From the NCBI RefSeq assembly GCF_000150275.1, contig NW_002060957.1, forward strand, positions 1,507,512-1,571,511: a DNA stretch of 64,000 bases. The letters run 5' to 3'. Each line of letters starts with the position of its first letter. Positions within the stretch are counted from its first letter, which is position 1. Of the stretch, positions 52,501 to 64,000 are shown in pieces. This DNA comes from Trichoplax adhaerens (lineage: Eukaryota > Placozoa > Uniplacotomia > Trichoplacea > Trichoplacidae). The notes under the pieces were generated by a model. It worked only from the letters and a program-made list of their open reading frames with translations, did no database searches and was not told the DNA's origin. The translations under genes and the position numbers were made by a program.

Positions 52501-54528
52501 ATTAATTATAAGTGAANTACCTTTTTATTATTTTCAGTGCAAATATTGATTAGCCAGAATCTTTAATGTGCAAAGATTACTGTCAGAAATCAAAAAAAAA
52601 TGATGAGTAATACCAGTATTACAAAGCAGTTTGAAAGGTTGATATATGAACTATCCATAAAGTAGCAATTAATGGCTCATCGGAAGTAAGTTACGAAATC
52701 GATACTTTTAGAACTCGATCCGCCCTTATCCTTATTTAAACAAATGAAATACATAAATGATTTTTATTATTGCAGTATAATCACATTGAATGTTAAACTA
52801 GCACAAAATTTATTGGTAATATCAAGCAGATGGTCTTCTCCTTGCTAGAATAGTGTGACAAAACCTGTCGTACTAACTGTAATTAGCGTTTAGATCATAC
52901 AAGTAATTTCATAATAGCAGATTTTATTACTGATTCTATACCGATTGCGATACTACGTAACAATATAACAGCTCTGACAGACAAGGAAAACTTCTTACAA
53001 CAGCAGATCTTAGAAAAAAGGGCTAGAACAACAGTAACAGAAAAGCATAGCTGCTTAAATACGTCATCTAACTTTATTACAGTATAACGATTGCAAACAA
53101 CATCAATTAAGACTTACAGAACTTAGCATGAGAATAAAATTCTTTAATTACAATTAGTATTACATTCTGTAAAGCAGAAATCAATATACTCGAACTATTG
53201 CAAATATTACATATATTACACCTTTAATTGTCAACAGCCCCAGATTTTGATATTATTTTTAAATTATATCTAATTTATTTTTACATAACATGTTGACAAC
53301 GACAGCTTATCTAACAGCTTCTTTACCAATAGTAATTTAGAATTTACAGACAGCAAAGAACTGATATTTTTTTATCTACTTCTTTTGCATTATAATTTTT
53401 ACTCAACTTTAGATAAAAGAAAATTCCATCTCTTGAAATGATTTTAAATTTACTAATTGCATGTATCTCATTAGCCTTAAATTAAATTCTGGGGAAGAAG
53501 AAGATATATGTCTTTTCTTTATTATTTATGTAGCTACTGGGATTAATATCATAGGTAATTAAATCTATTGATCTCTGTATTATTAATAATATAATAAAAG
53601 AATTCCTTACTTATAAGTAGATACATGAAAAAAATATTGCAATATAAGGCGATACTTTATTATCACAATTCTACGCTAAATTTTCTATCTAGTAGTGAGA
53701 TAATAACTTCTTCATGCGTTGCTAATTATTTTTTTGAAGACTAAGATTATTAATTATCCACATATGTTATACTGGATAAGCTCAGAACTTTCCGAATTAA
53801 TATAGATTCTGATGCTAATCATAAATTTTCAGATTTTAATTAGCTTGGGAAATTTAACTTCTTTAGTCTACCGTAATTATCATTCATATAATATATTTTG
53901 GCCGTTGTTGCATATCGTAAATATTACTTGCTAATGGAGTATTACAACTTTAATTTATATGGAGATAATTGCCTATTGTCACGAAGAGATTCCGTATCGT
54001 TTACTGTTACCTAATTTGATTTTACTTTAACGATAAATTTGGCCATGCGGTTGTAAATCACTACCGGACTCAATTTGTGCTCAAAGTGGCTTCTACGTGC
54101 ATTTGCATTGATGACAGCTTTTTTGAGTTTTGTATTAAGTTATGTCTTTGACCTTGTCGTTGTATCTGCTTTTATGGTAAAGCAATAAAGTCCACAATAC
54201 AAAACCCGTTTTATCATCTACGAAAATTACATGCTTGTCCGTAAACAACAAACTTTACTTTGTATCGATTTGCAATTAGCAATTAGCAACGGTTATTACA
54301 CATAACAATAATATTTTCATATACGTAGAAGTTTAAAACTTATTATGACGTTAAGTTGTCATACGTGTATATTAAGTGAACAAAAATTAATTATAATCTA
54401 AAAATTTATGATTATTTTCTATATCTCAATTATTCCAGAGAAAATTTATTTGAAGAAAATACATAGTAGTAGCATAAGCAATTTTGGTAACAAGTATTAA
54501 TGACGATACAATTGTTGTAAGATCTATT
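52501..54528. other. No gene recognised
   Basis: Expected to hold the rest of the minus-strand receptor, but no LRR exon or TM1-TM5 coding was found. One minus-strand AG...GTAAGT interval near 53110-53165 has a poor LRR match and no clean phase. Otherwise AT-rich sequence. Confidence 0.4.
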
Positions 54529-54656
54529 GTATACATTTTAGACCATCCGAAAGTATCAAAACTACTTACAATCTTTCGTTACCCCCCCCCCCATCACTAT
54601 TATAGGGTAACGAAAGATTGTAAGTAGTTTTGATACTTTCTGCTGGTCTAATATAC
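54529..54656. repeat. Long foldback hairpin with C-rich loop
   Basis: The left arm ends in GAAAGTATCAAAACTACTTA through TTTCGTTACCC, and the right arm is its perfect reverse complement over about 36 nt (54550-54585 region versus 54605-54640). Beyond a 3-nt mismatch the pairing resumes as TTAGACCA with TGGTCTAA, then TGTATA with TATACA. The loop is a C run plus about 13 nt. It resembles a foldback-type MITE or another hairpin-forming element. If transcribed it would make a near-perfect RNA duplex. Confidence 0.85.
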
Positions 54657-56340
54657 ATGTTAGATAAGAACAGTATAGAGCAATACATATGCAGTATTTA
54701 TTACTTGATTGAAAGCTATAAGTAGGTTTGAAAGTGATTGCTAGCTATATACCTAAATCTAATAATCCCGTATACAGTACTTGCGTTTGATCCTTATAGA
54801 AGAACAGCACAATAAATGGATGTAGTTGGTAACGATAATAGAGACTGAATAACATGTACCTGCTATATCTTTCTTTTAATAATATCGTCCACTTTCTAGC
54901 TGTGGTTGTCATTATGGAAATAAAATAAAAATAAATAGTAACAGTATACTTGAGAACATATAACTAATGATAATTTAGTAAGTACGATATTGTAATTCAT
55001 CGCAAGTAATAATATTGGCATCTAGGTAATTTTAAGGAATAACTGACAGTATGATAGTAGTCTACAATCACAAGCTTAAGTGGCAAAATATTAAAACAAG
55101 TTAGCTACTCTGTCATTCTACAGTCGATGTACTGCGTAACCGAGTTTAATTATCTTTTACATGTAATATTTGTAAAAGTAGCGAATGGAATGTATTCTTG
55201 CAGAACAGCACTGGCAACAAAGTTCTAAGGTTCTATGCCTCTAGCAGATTCTAGAGTTACAATTAGTTCACTCTTTACCTGAATCATATCCGAAAAAGGC
55301 ATCTGATTATTTTGCCATCCATAGCTTGTCCGGGAAGTTGGCGAGGATCTAAGAGTATATATCAAGATATACTACTATTAAAATTACTAGCAGACTACCC
55401 GTTGAAATGAACGGGAATTAAATTCAAAGCAAGCACATAACTTGTAGATAAACATCAATTGAATACTCTCGGAACTTATCCAAATTCAAAGAAATGAGCG
55501 TTGTCGTCGCAAAGGTATGGAAAATCTGACTAGTGCGGAATAAATTATCCAGTTTCTCACGGTTACCCGTTTGGGAAAGAAATTCGTAATTTTAGTCCAA
55601 TTTTCTCTTTCTCAACAATACCTTCCAGTTTAATTAACGATAATTAGTTAATAAAAGTTATTTTTCTATATTAAATCGATGTAAAAGGTTCTCTTTTATT
55701 TAGGCATATGCTGTAAATTACTGACTCTCTCATTGGCAAGGAACCAATGAATTGAGCACATATTATAGCAGATACATACAAGACCAGAGAGTATTCTCTA
55801 CTTTCCGCCTCTTCCCCACCCCCCCCCCCCCCGGGAAAAAGGATACCCCTCAATTTTTTGCCCTTTAATTCCTTAACTTAAGACAAAACACTAACGACGA
55901 GCAAGGCTGTTCTGGACTCCTAGATGTGCTAGGAAGATTGCCTAAAAATAGTCCATGACGTGATCCTGTATAGACCGATATTACGACGTGACTTGTAAAA
56001 TGGTTGAAGCGACCAAACATGTAACAGCGACCAATAGTTTGTATAAGAAACATTAAGGCAACATTATAACTAAATATCTTTCAACCATTTGAGAGGGCCT
56101 CGCCACGCCCCGGCACTGTAATTGTGATCTTCTACTGCCCATTTCAGTATACTGAAGTACTCTATACTTCAGATGGACGGATTTCTTCGATCGCAACGTC
56201 GAAAATACGGTAGTTAGTTGGTTTTTAGTTCGAAATGTCTGTCCGTATGGTTAGGTTCAGCTCATAGAGTTGACTTAACTCTATGGTTCAGCTAGAGCCA
56301 TTTTTAACACTACTACATTCATACTGTTTTTTACAGTTAA
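54657..56340. other. Intergenic with a 14-C homopolymer
   Basis: A run of 14 C occupies about 55819-55832, preceded by CCCCA. Two minus-strand open frames (55671-55853 and 55865-56053) flank it; the first simply translates the G run, and neither resembles a known family. The sequence becomes less AT-rich towards the palindromic block upstream of the hexosaminidase gene. Confidence 0.4.
56152..56285. repeat. Two short perfect hairpins upstream of the hexosaminidase gene
   Basis: CTGAAGTA at 56152-56159 pairs with TACTTCAG at 56165-56172 across a 5-nt loop. CATAGAGTT at 56263-56271 pairs with AACTCTATG at 56277-56285 across GACTT. They lie 540-680 bp before the start codon. Function unknown. 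Confidence 0.55.
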
Positions 56341-56697
56341 TACTATACAGTACTGTAGTGTACAGTACAGTACAGTACAGTACAGTACAGTAAGAAGTAC
56401 TGTACATTCAGTATGCAGTACTGTACTTGACAAAATTTTTGTTATTGCACAGTACGGTACTGTACTTTACAGTGTACAGTATGTAGCATAGCTGCACTGG
56501 TACTTGTAAAATGCGTGAGAATCACATGATCGTAACGAATCGTAACCATACTGTACAGTAGACCACTACAGCACAGTCACCACAGTGCACCAAGTCCAGT
56601 ACTGTACAGTACAGTACTGTACTGTACCGTACTGTACGTACTGTACAGTACGGTACGGTACTGTGCTGTACAGTGTACAGTACGACAGTATACTGTA
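56341..56697. repeat. Dense block of GTAC palindromes before the hexosaminidase gene
   Basis: Nearly pure tandem and interleaved GTACTGTACAGTAC-type sequence, including a run of CAGTA units at about 56363-56391 and mixed GTACGGTAC forms near 56632-56660. The block ends about 130 bp upstream of the start codon at 56828. It is the same kind of sequence as 36717-37213. Small open frames within it are artefacts of the repeat. Confidence 0.8.
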
Positions 56698-56827
56698 TCT
56701 TTGCTAGTCCATCATTCTGTCTGTGTGTCCGCATACTGCAAAGTAATAACTTAACTTAAATATCCAAGACAAGACGCTGTCGATACGTTTTAAACTGCTT
56801 ATACTGTCTGTGTACCATAAAATCAAA

Positions 56828-59800
56828 ATGGCAATGATGAAAACGATTCACTGGTTCAAACCGTTGATTCTGTTGATATTGGTGGCTTATCCAGCCATGT
56901 GTGTGGTATGGCCGATGCCTCAAATGATGTCAACAACCTCGACTGTACTCACAATTAATTCAAAAAAATTTACCTTTCAATCGAGCAGCAAGAGCGATAT
57001 ATTACATCAGGCATTCGAAAGATACATGAATATAAGCTTCATTCCATTAGGGAAACAAATTCAACCACAACTTTCGGAATCTTTCAACGTTACTGCTAGT
57101 AGTGGTAGTCTTACCAGTTTGAAAGTAAACGTCCATAGTTCAAAGGAAGAATTAAATCTGGATTCTGTGGAAAACTGTAATGATTGATTTTGGAATTGAT
57201 TCGATTCAACGTTTACTCTCTTTATTCAATGTCGATGTGTTTATCATTGTTTCATACAGTAGTGTGGTGTATTGATGATGAACAGCGAATTACAGTTAAT
57301 ACTGTGCGTGTGTACAGTATGAGTAGTACCTGTACAGTACATTAATAGGAGTCCACACGACGCCCATGCCAATAACTTCGATCTTTTATTAAGTTAATTC
57401 ACTAATGCCTGATACTTATTTCTGATCGTAGATACTTTGACGGTAACGGCAAAAGGAGCTACATTAGATGCTGACGAAGTTTGGGGAGCTCTAAGAGGTA
57501 GTACAGCTAGAAAGCTGTCCAACATAACATAAAAATATCCACGCCATAGCTAACTCTTAAAATGGGGAATGAAACGATTTTAAGGCTAAACAAGATTATC
57601 TTTTTGTAGGATTGGAAACTTTTAGTCAACTTGTTGAACCTACTGAATCGGGCATGGTAAGTTTAGCTATTCTTAAGTAGTTTTACAACTATTCATGGCT
57701 TCATGCTGTAGTGGAGGCTTCGCTTTTAACATCTCTTCAAGACTTTGTAATACGTTATATACTGTACTTAATATTTACGCGTAATATGAGTTAATGTGAT
57801 TTTTGGGGATCTGAATGTTAGTTCCAGATTAACGAAACTAAAGTTATCGACTTTCCTCGATTTAAACACCGTGGTATGCTTGTCGATACAGCAAGACATT
57901 TCTTGGATATGGAAGTACTTTACGAACATATTGTAAGTTTACGTTAGATCTAGGACGCTCATTGATGACATTTAGGAACCGATAAAGATGAATTGATGAA
58001 AAATGTTTCTAATTACTACTATTGAAACCATTTAACTAAGCTTCTTTTCAAAAGACATAGCTAACCGGTCAATTTTTCCACATAGGATGCTATGGCTTAT
58101 AATAAGTATAACGTATTTCACTGGCATATCGTTGACGACGAATCCTTCCCATATGATTCAAAAGTCTTACCAGAAGTTACGGCAAAGGTAGGCTGTCAAT
58201 ATTTTATTGATAAGGTTGAGTCGTTTGTTACTGTACGCAATTTATCAAATAAAGTATTTTGATTGGTTTGAGCTAAATGGTATTATTTTCTTCATCAGCA
58301 ATGATTAATATTCTACGGTATAAAAACATGCTATTTACATTTGTCAATTAGGGATCCTTTAATCCTAAAACCCATGTTTATACTGCTGATGATATTACCA
58401 AAATTATCAAGTACTGTAGATATCGTGGTCTAAGAGTAATTCCTGAATTTGATACTCCGGTAAGCACTGACATGAATCTGTATTAGATAGCCCAGCGAAG
58501 TAGTATACATTTAAAATGTTTACATTTAATAAATAACATTCTTTAAAACAGGGACATACTCGATGTTGGGGTCGAAGTAAGCCAAACCTTTTAACAAAGT
58601 GTTACACTGGATTTTTGCCTAACGGGTATGTCAGGGCCACTTCCTTTATTAGTTTATGACAGTGGACTCCGTTTATTATATAATCATAGTTTGGACATGA
58701 GCTATTTTGCTCTTTTGAGAATAACCAAAATACAACATGTTGGTTATCTCAAAGAGAAAATCGGAACATGCTGGCTTTCTGGAACTAATAGTCTTATTTC
58801 ATTCAACAGCAAAACTGGCCCAATCAATCCTATATTTCCTGAGAATTACGAATTCATGAAAACTTTATTGTCTGAAGTTCATAAGAGATTTACTGATAAA
58901 TATATCCATCTAGGTGGTGATGAAGTCTTACTTAATTGCTGGTTTGTATGCATGAAAGATACGTACTGTTTAGACTTTGATAGTGCATATAGCAATGTCG
59001 GTGACTACAAATATTTTTGCAAACGCAAATTTTATAATATAGGAAAAGTAACCCTGATGTTAGAAACTGGATGGTAGAGAAAGGATTAGGCAATAATATT
59101 TCTCTATTGGAATCCTACTACGAGTCCAGGTGCTGTTCATAGGAATAATGCATTTTATGCTAATGCATAGATAACATAGATATGTTATACAATCTGAATA
59201 TGGTCTCATAAAATTTTTTCTTAACGTGAACAGATTGTTGGGAATTGCTTCCAATTTAGGCTATGACTACATTATTTGGCAGTCTGTTGTAGATAACAAC
59301 GTGAAGGTACAACCCCTCGCATCTCATCTTGCCGAAGTGTTATTATCCTGTATTGTAGCAAGCGTAAATAATAATTTCTTAATTATTTACAGGTAATGCC
59401 GTCTACGGTAGTCAACGTTTACAAAGGCGGATTTCCAGCTGAATTAGATAGGGTAACAAAGAGAAATTTTACTACTATCTTATCTTCATGTTGGTACTTG
59501 GATATTTACGCTTACGGACCTGACTGGAAGAGGGTATGATTTATTAGTTAGAAATTTTCTACAGAATCCTGATATTTTGTTAAATTTTGTTGATATTTTA
59601 CAATCTAATAAACTATTCGAATATAATATATATAGTACTATAGTTGCGAGCCCTTTTCTTTTAATGGTACTCAAAAACAATACGACCTAATCATTGGCGG
59701 CGAATCTTGTATTTGGACCGAATACGTTGACGATACCAATCTAATATCCCGCGTATGGCCGCGGGCAAGTGGAACTGCTGAACGACTATGGAGTGCCAAA

Positions 59801-59929
59801 AATGTGAACAGCATCGCATTAGCTACACCAAGAATACATGATTTTAGATGTAAAATTCTAATTAGACGAGGTATTCGAGCTGAGCCAGTTACCGGTCCAG
59901 GATTTTGCGAGTATGAATTTGGAATGTAA
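56828..59929 (+). CDS. HEXA/HEXB-like: Beta-hexosaminidase (GH20, HEXA/HEXB type), 12 exons, complete
   Basis: A lysosomal glycoside hydrolase removing terminal beta-N-acetylhexosamines from glycans and gangliosides. Exons: 56828-57176, 57432-57497, 57610-57656, 57828-57932, 58086-58187, 58352-58459, 58552-58625, 58810-58941, 59043-59129, 59234-59306, 59393-59533, 59636-59929. All phases join; the product is 525 residues (human HEXA 529). An N-terminal hydrophobic signal sequence ([16 protein letters not shown]) is followed by the GH20b domain, then the catalytic barrel: [13 protein letters not shown] (substrate arginine), [43 protein letters not shown] with the catalytic Asp-Glu pair, [47 protein letters not shown] and [13 protein letters not shown]. 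The ATG at 56828 has A at -3. The C-terminus ends GFCEYEFGM. Alpha versus beta subunit cannot be decided. The GTAC block lies just upstream. Confidence 0.96.
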
Positions 59930-61172
59930 ATGAGTGAAGGCTGCTATTTACTATGGACATTGAATACCTGACCATATAATTCATATTAATTGATAACTTT
60001 TCTTAAATGATTTCGTTACTTTCAGTGATCTATTATGTTTATTCTCAGATATGATGTTCATTTTCTAAGCAAAGATAGTTTTTAAATGTCAAGTTAGTGA
60101 TTTTTTAAATTGTACCATATTTAGTTTCATTTTTGGAATGGCTGTGATTACCTACGATGGTAACTGACGGTTGTTTTAATGTAATGATATTTGGTGGATA
60201 ATGTACTAAAATATATCTTATTTTATCACTCGAATTGCATGCTCAACAATTGAAAATAACAAGTTTCTCTAATACAAAGATTGAAGACATTAGCTCAGTA
60301 ACCCTTAAAAACTTGCGAAATTGATACTGATTTCATATAGCTAAAGTAGTTTCCAGATTGTGTGCGATAGCCAAATCTTGCTAACTGCAACGTTTTGTAT
60401 GGCTATATCATGTTCTCCCTTCTATCAGAATCAATTAATTATCGCTTTTAAGCGCTCGAATACTTACTCTGCATTGCAACAGTGGAATATAGATTGACAA
60501 CGATGGTGATAGCATGCCGACTCCTATATTATCGCTGTGTATGCTAGCTATACTAAAAGTAATTACCTAACAAAGGAGGCTAGGCTATGACTCGGTCTGA
60601 AAGCTGTTAATCTCTTGATTACCCTTAGTTGTATAGGAGAAATATACTAGTGCTCATTAATAATTATGTTATTAATAGGTATAGCATGCCCAACGTATCT
60701 CTTTAAAATAATAGCGAATATTATAAGCAAAAGGCAATAATTTAGCTATACAACTAGTTGCGCTCTTACATGAGGTGGTATAGTAGTAATGTAATTTAAG
60801 TAACAAATATAAGGTGCGGCCTTAGTATATTTTACCTTTTGACTTGATAAACTTGACAGAAATAACTCAACACGTTGCAACTATACTGTTCACAGTCGAA
60901 TACTACATCGAAAACGGGATGAGCAACAGTATTACAGAATAACTTCTGTGTAGCTGTCGTAACATAATTTATCCGACAACTTATCTAAGAATGTGTTGAT
61001 AGTAACTTAGCTATGACGTTTCACATATTTTTGATAGATAACGGTATAGTTATATAATGTAATCCATCAAATGATAATTAATCGCACTAGTTATACTGTA
61101 CTGTACTGTTTATGTAGACTTACTATAAATTGACTGGCTTCTCAATAACTTTAGGTTTTACTGTAGTTTTGT
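59930..61172. other. Intergenic, no gene recognised
   Basis: 3' flank of the hexosaminidase gene. No AATAAA was noticed close to its stop. A short run of TACTGTACTGTACTG-like sequence at about 61093-61109 is a minor relative of the GTAC blocks. Confidence 0.4.
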
Positions 61173-61345
61173 CTAAGAGAGACTAATGGGGTCACTCTTT
61201 CTCTAGACGATTGGAGATCGTCAGTATTTAGAGGCGCACTGTAGCCAAATATTAGGGAGGACAACCCTGACAGTAGACTCGTAGTGCTGTAGTAGCTTAA
61301 TTTTCTCCTGTTACAAATTTTGTGTAACAGCAACATAACAACTAC
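61173..61345. repeat. Dispersed repeat, copy 2 (partner at 7325-7510)
   Basis: Same order of blocks as 7325-7510: CTAAGAGAGA, ATCGTCAGTATTTAGA, GGGAGGACAACCCTGACAGTA, GACTCGTAG, TAGCTTAA and ACAAATTT. The 61-codon minus-strand open frame across it is probably fortuitous. Confidence 0.65.
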
Positions 61346-64000
61346 ATTTTCTTATTTATCGACCAAGATTGGACTAATCACTATGCATATACTCGTATGG
61401 TAGCTACATGTTAAAGATGCGTAATGCATTCTATTCTACTGATGGCGTAAAATAAATAGCAAAAGAAATATTTGTCGAACCTGATAGCTTGCTATTTTCA
61501 ATAGACTAAGTCATATACTAGATAAGTTAGTTAATTACTTCAACTATATTACAGCAAATTGCATTTCATTTTGCTGACAAAACGAATACTAATTGATCAT
61601 TTTTAATACTTAAAAAACTGCTGTTCTCAATAGGTTAGTCTGACGGTTACTACATACTACTGACACTTACTTTTGCATAATTTGCTGCACACGACAATCT
61701 AAACCTTTATTATTGTAAGCAGTGGTAGGCATGAGTTGACGTATTCTGGTGGTATATGTTTTTAATTCATTCGGTTAATGACATAATGAACTTATTAATT
61801 TATGTCACTTGCTATGTCACTAGCTCTGACTGCTACTTGCCTTAAGTCAAATTTCGAAATATCATTTTCACGTCATAACGTAAATCAATTTTAGAAGAAT
61901 TTCAAAAATCAAATCTACAAATACAACAGTATTTGGAAATACTATAAAATGCAATTTTCGATGTACAGTTTTGAAAAAATTGGATAGTGAAACATGGCAT
62001 TTACGAGAATTCACTTTATAATAAACCTTATGTTCTTGTCTAATTTTTTTAGCACTATACAATCGAGTATACTGAATTCATGAACTTTATTTTAAGTCAA
62101 AAGATTATGCACGCGCACACAACGTGTATGTGAATTGCTTATATTTGATTATAATTATATAATTATCATTCACTAAATAAAATATAAACAAATGGTATTA
62201 TAATTTATTTACAGTGCTCTGTCGACTTGATGCATCATTCAATTGTGAGCTACCTATCGCACACTAAGAAGGGATTCATACATGGTCTGATAACCTAGCT
62301 CTGAATTTTGCTAAGTGTAATGCGTTGTGTAGTATACGTTCTCGTTCATTTGAACGGGTACTCGATTAGTATCTACTAATTGTGCAAACATAAGTGGGTA
62401 AGATTACACTTTTATATGAGTAGAAAGAAAATAAAAGTTCGCGTATTTAGAAGCGGACATTGAATAAATACCGCTGACCTAAAATAATTATTGCATATGA
62501 TACTTTACCAAGCAGCATCTGCTATAAAATACTAATGTAAATGTACATGCGTACACTGTTGCTTATTACACTGTGCATTGTTTTCACACTGTTAAGAATC
62601 TTTTGAATCTGTTATGAGCATTTTCAGTTTAGAATTTCCATTCAAAGATAGCGTTGGTGTCTTTAAGACATAAATTATATCACTATCAAAATTAGAATTG
62701 TTACTGAAAGACTCCAGAATATTCGAGTATTCCATCTTTCATCGCTGCAATCCTTTAGCACATCGGATTGGTTAAATTAAAATAGTTGTGATTCTATTTC
62801 CTAATAGAAAATATCTGTAAAGCATACTATCTAAATAGACTAGGCACTATTTAAAATATTCCAAGTTTAACCTGCAGTTTTTATGGTATGGCTATAGCAC
62901 CCCGTAAGATCTAATGTTTATGATATTTCAGACCAACCTTATTATCGAGTTATTATTAATTTTAATCTCTTAAACGATTTAGTGGAACTGATTCTCTAGG
63001 TCTTAATTGATCGTTAATTGATTTATATTAATTAAGGTTGTTTACTGTTAGATTCTGTAATATGTTATATTATAAATTTACCTCTCATTCTAATACTAAT
63101 ATAAGTAAATTGTACAACCGGCACATTTTAACAATGCTCCATTAGTTTATGGCAAATGTATATAAGCCAGTGTAACATTTTAGTTGACTAATTACTATCT
63201 CTTAGTCGTATACAAAGGTTTATACTTTTGTTTACACTTAGAATAAAGACTCAAAAGCTAAACAAACTTCTAGCCGCATATAGTGCTGTGTCACAGTAGT
63301 TAGTCTAATTCGCAGCATTAATTTATCTCCATAGTTAGTAGGAGCTCGTTAAGTAGCCAGTAAAATAGTTTAGTCGATTACAAAGACGACCTTGTGACAG
63401 TAACATTAAAATTAGATAAATCGTTTAGGAATGAATTGTCGAATTGAAGTGAAATAGCTGAGCCAAAATATTTTAACAGTAAGCATAGCCTCTGCTAAAC
63501 GCAATCAATTTAGTTGACAAACTCATTCATTGAATTTTATTTAGAACTTACAATCTTACTAACGAAATAGAATTTGATCACCCCAAACTACTATTTTACC
63601 CCGGCGGCAGCTGAATTGCTTCCATTTAATAAAAGTAAATCATTACCAAAGTTGAAATAGATATCCACAGCGTTAAAAACTGTATTGCAAACGAAGCGAA
63701 CTTAAATACTATTAATAGATTAACGGTAAATTGCAGCCTATTGATAAATTTAAGGTTGACTAGATTTCTTTTTAAACGCTGCTTTAATCTTAACCTTAAC
63801 CCACGCGACTTCTTCCTAAGTCATCATATTATTCGATGGTAAGGTAGGCTAAAAAGTTCGAATTAGCTTCCAATATGATTAAAGAAGCTTTTATTTTCTT
63901 AGTTAATATTTGCTTGATTAATGATTGTTACGAAATCAATTACAAGATTACTGTCATGATAACATTCTCGCAGTGTCGTAAACTGCAATTAATCTTTTAG
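61346..64000. other. Intergenic, no gene recognised
   Basis: AT-rich sequence with no exon series, repeat array or RNA gene that I can support. Confidence 0.4.

Noticed and set aside
53110-53165. Minus-strand LRR exon of the second receptor
   Set aside because: Acceptor- and donor-like sites exist, but the phase-2 reading contains a stop and the protein does not fit the LRR pattern.
55671-55853. Glycine-rich 60-codon minus-strand protein
   Set aside because: The glycines come only from the homopolymer C run, and there is no other support.
56522-56734. 70-codon minus-strand open frame rich in T-V-R-Y-S
   Set aside because: It translates the second GTAC block and is not a protein gene.

Overview
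The window reads as nuclear DNA of an early-branching animal. It is strongly AT-rich, its genes are split into many short exons by short GT-AG introns, and its proteins are metazoan types: a relaxin/glycoprotein-hormone type LRR-GPCR, SCAPER and a lysosomal beta-hexosaminidase. Two 50-N gaps mark it as a draft assembly. A placozoan (Trichoplax-like) source fits best; this is inferred from gene content and style and is not proven by the sequence.

Layout. 0.54-1.78 kb holds a degenerate tandem repeat of about 150-160 bp units. About 8.6-33.9 kb, plus strand, is one very large gene, built of at least 48 small exons that each encode one leucine-rich repeat. All of these exons are phase 2 at both ends. 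They are followed by one large seven-transmembrane exon (29905-31028) and then six exons (31802-33938) encoding a kinase-like domain that lacks the catalytic-loop and DFG aspartates. Splice phases allow the receptor to be joined directly to the pseudokinase. A 550-bp solo LTR with a 5-bp target duplication sits in one LRR intron. About 36.7-37.2 kb is a dense block of GTAC palindromes. About 38.1-38.9 kb, minus strand, holds exon-like relics of an SLC46-type transporter. 39.0-46.4 kb, plus strand, is SCAPER in about 31 exons. 49.9-52.45 kb, minus strand, holds a second TM6-TM7 fragment plus pseudokinase, homologous to the first pair, in tail-to-tail orientation and cut by an assembly gap. 54.5-54.7 kb is a long foldback hairpin. 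56.3-56.7 kb is a second GTAC block, directly upstream of a complete 12-exon beta-hexosaminidase gene (56828-59929). The remainder is intergenic DNA with two pairs of diverged dispersed repeats.

The most unusual object is the inferred LRR-GPCR-pseudokinase. Both copies place a phase-1 splice donor just after TM7, and two of the pseudokinase exons have the same length in both copies (233 and 199 nt). This suggests an inherited fused architecture rather than chance adjacency. All exon models here were derived by eye from splice signals and reading frame; none is supported by transcripts within this analysis.
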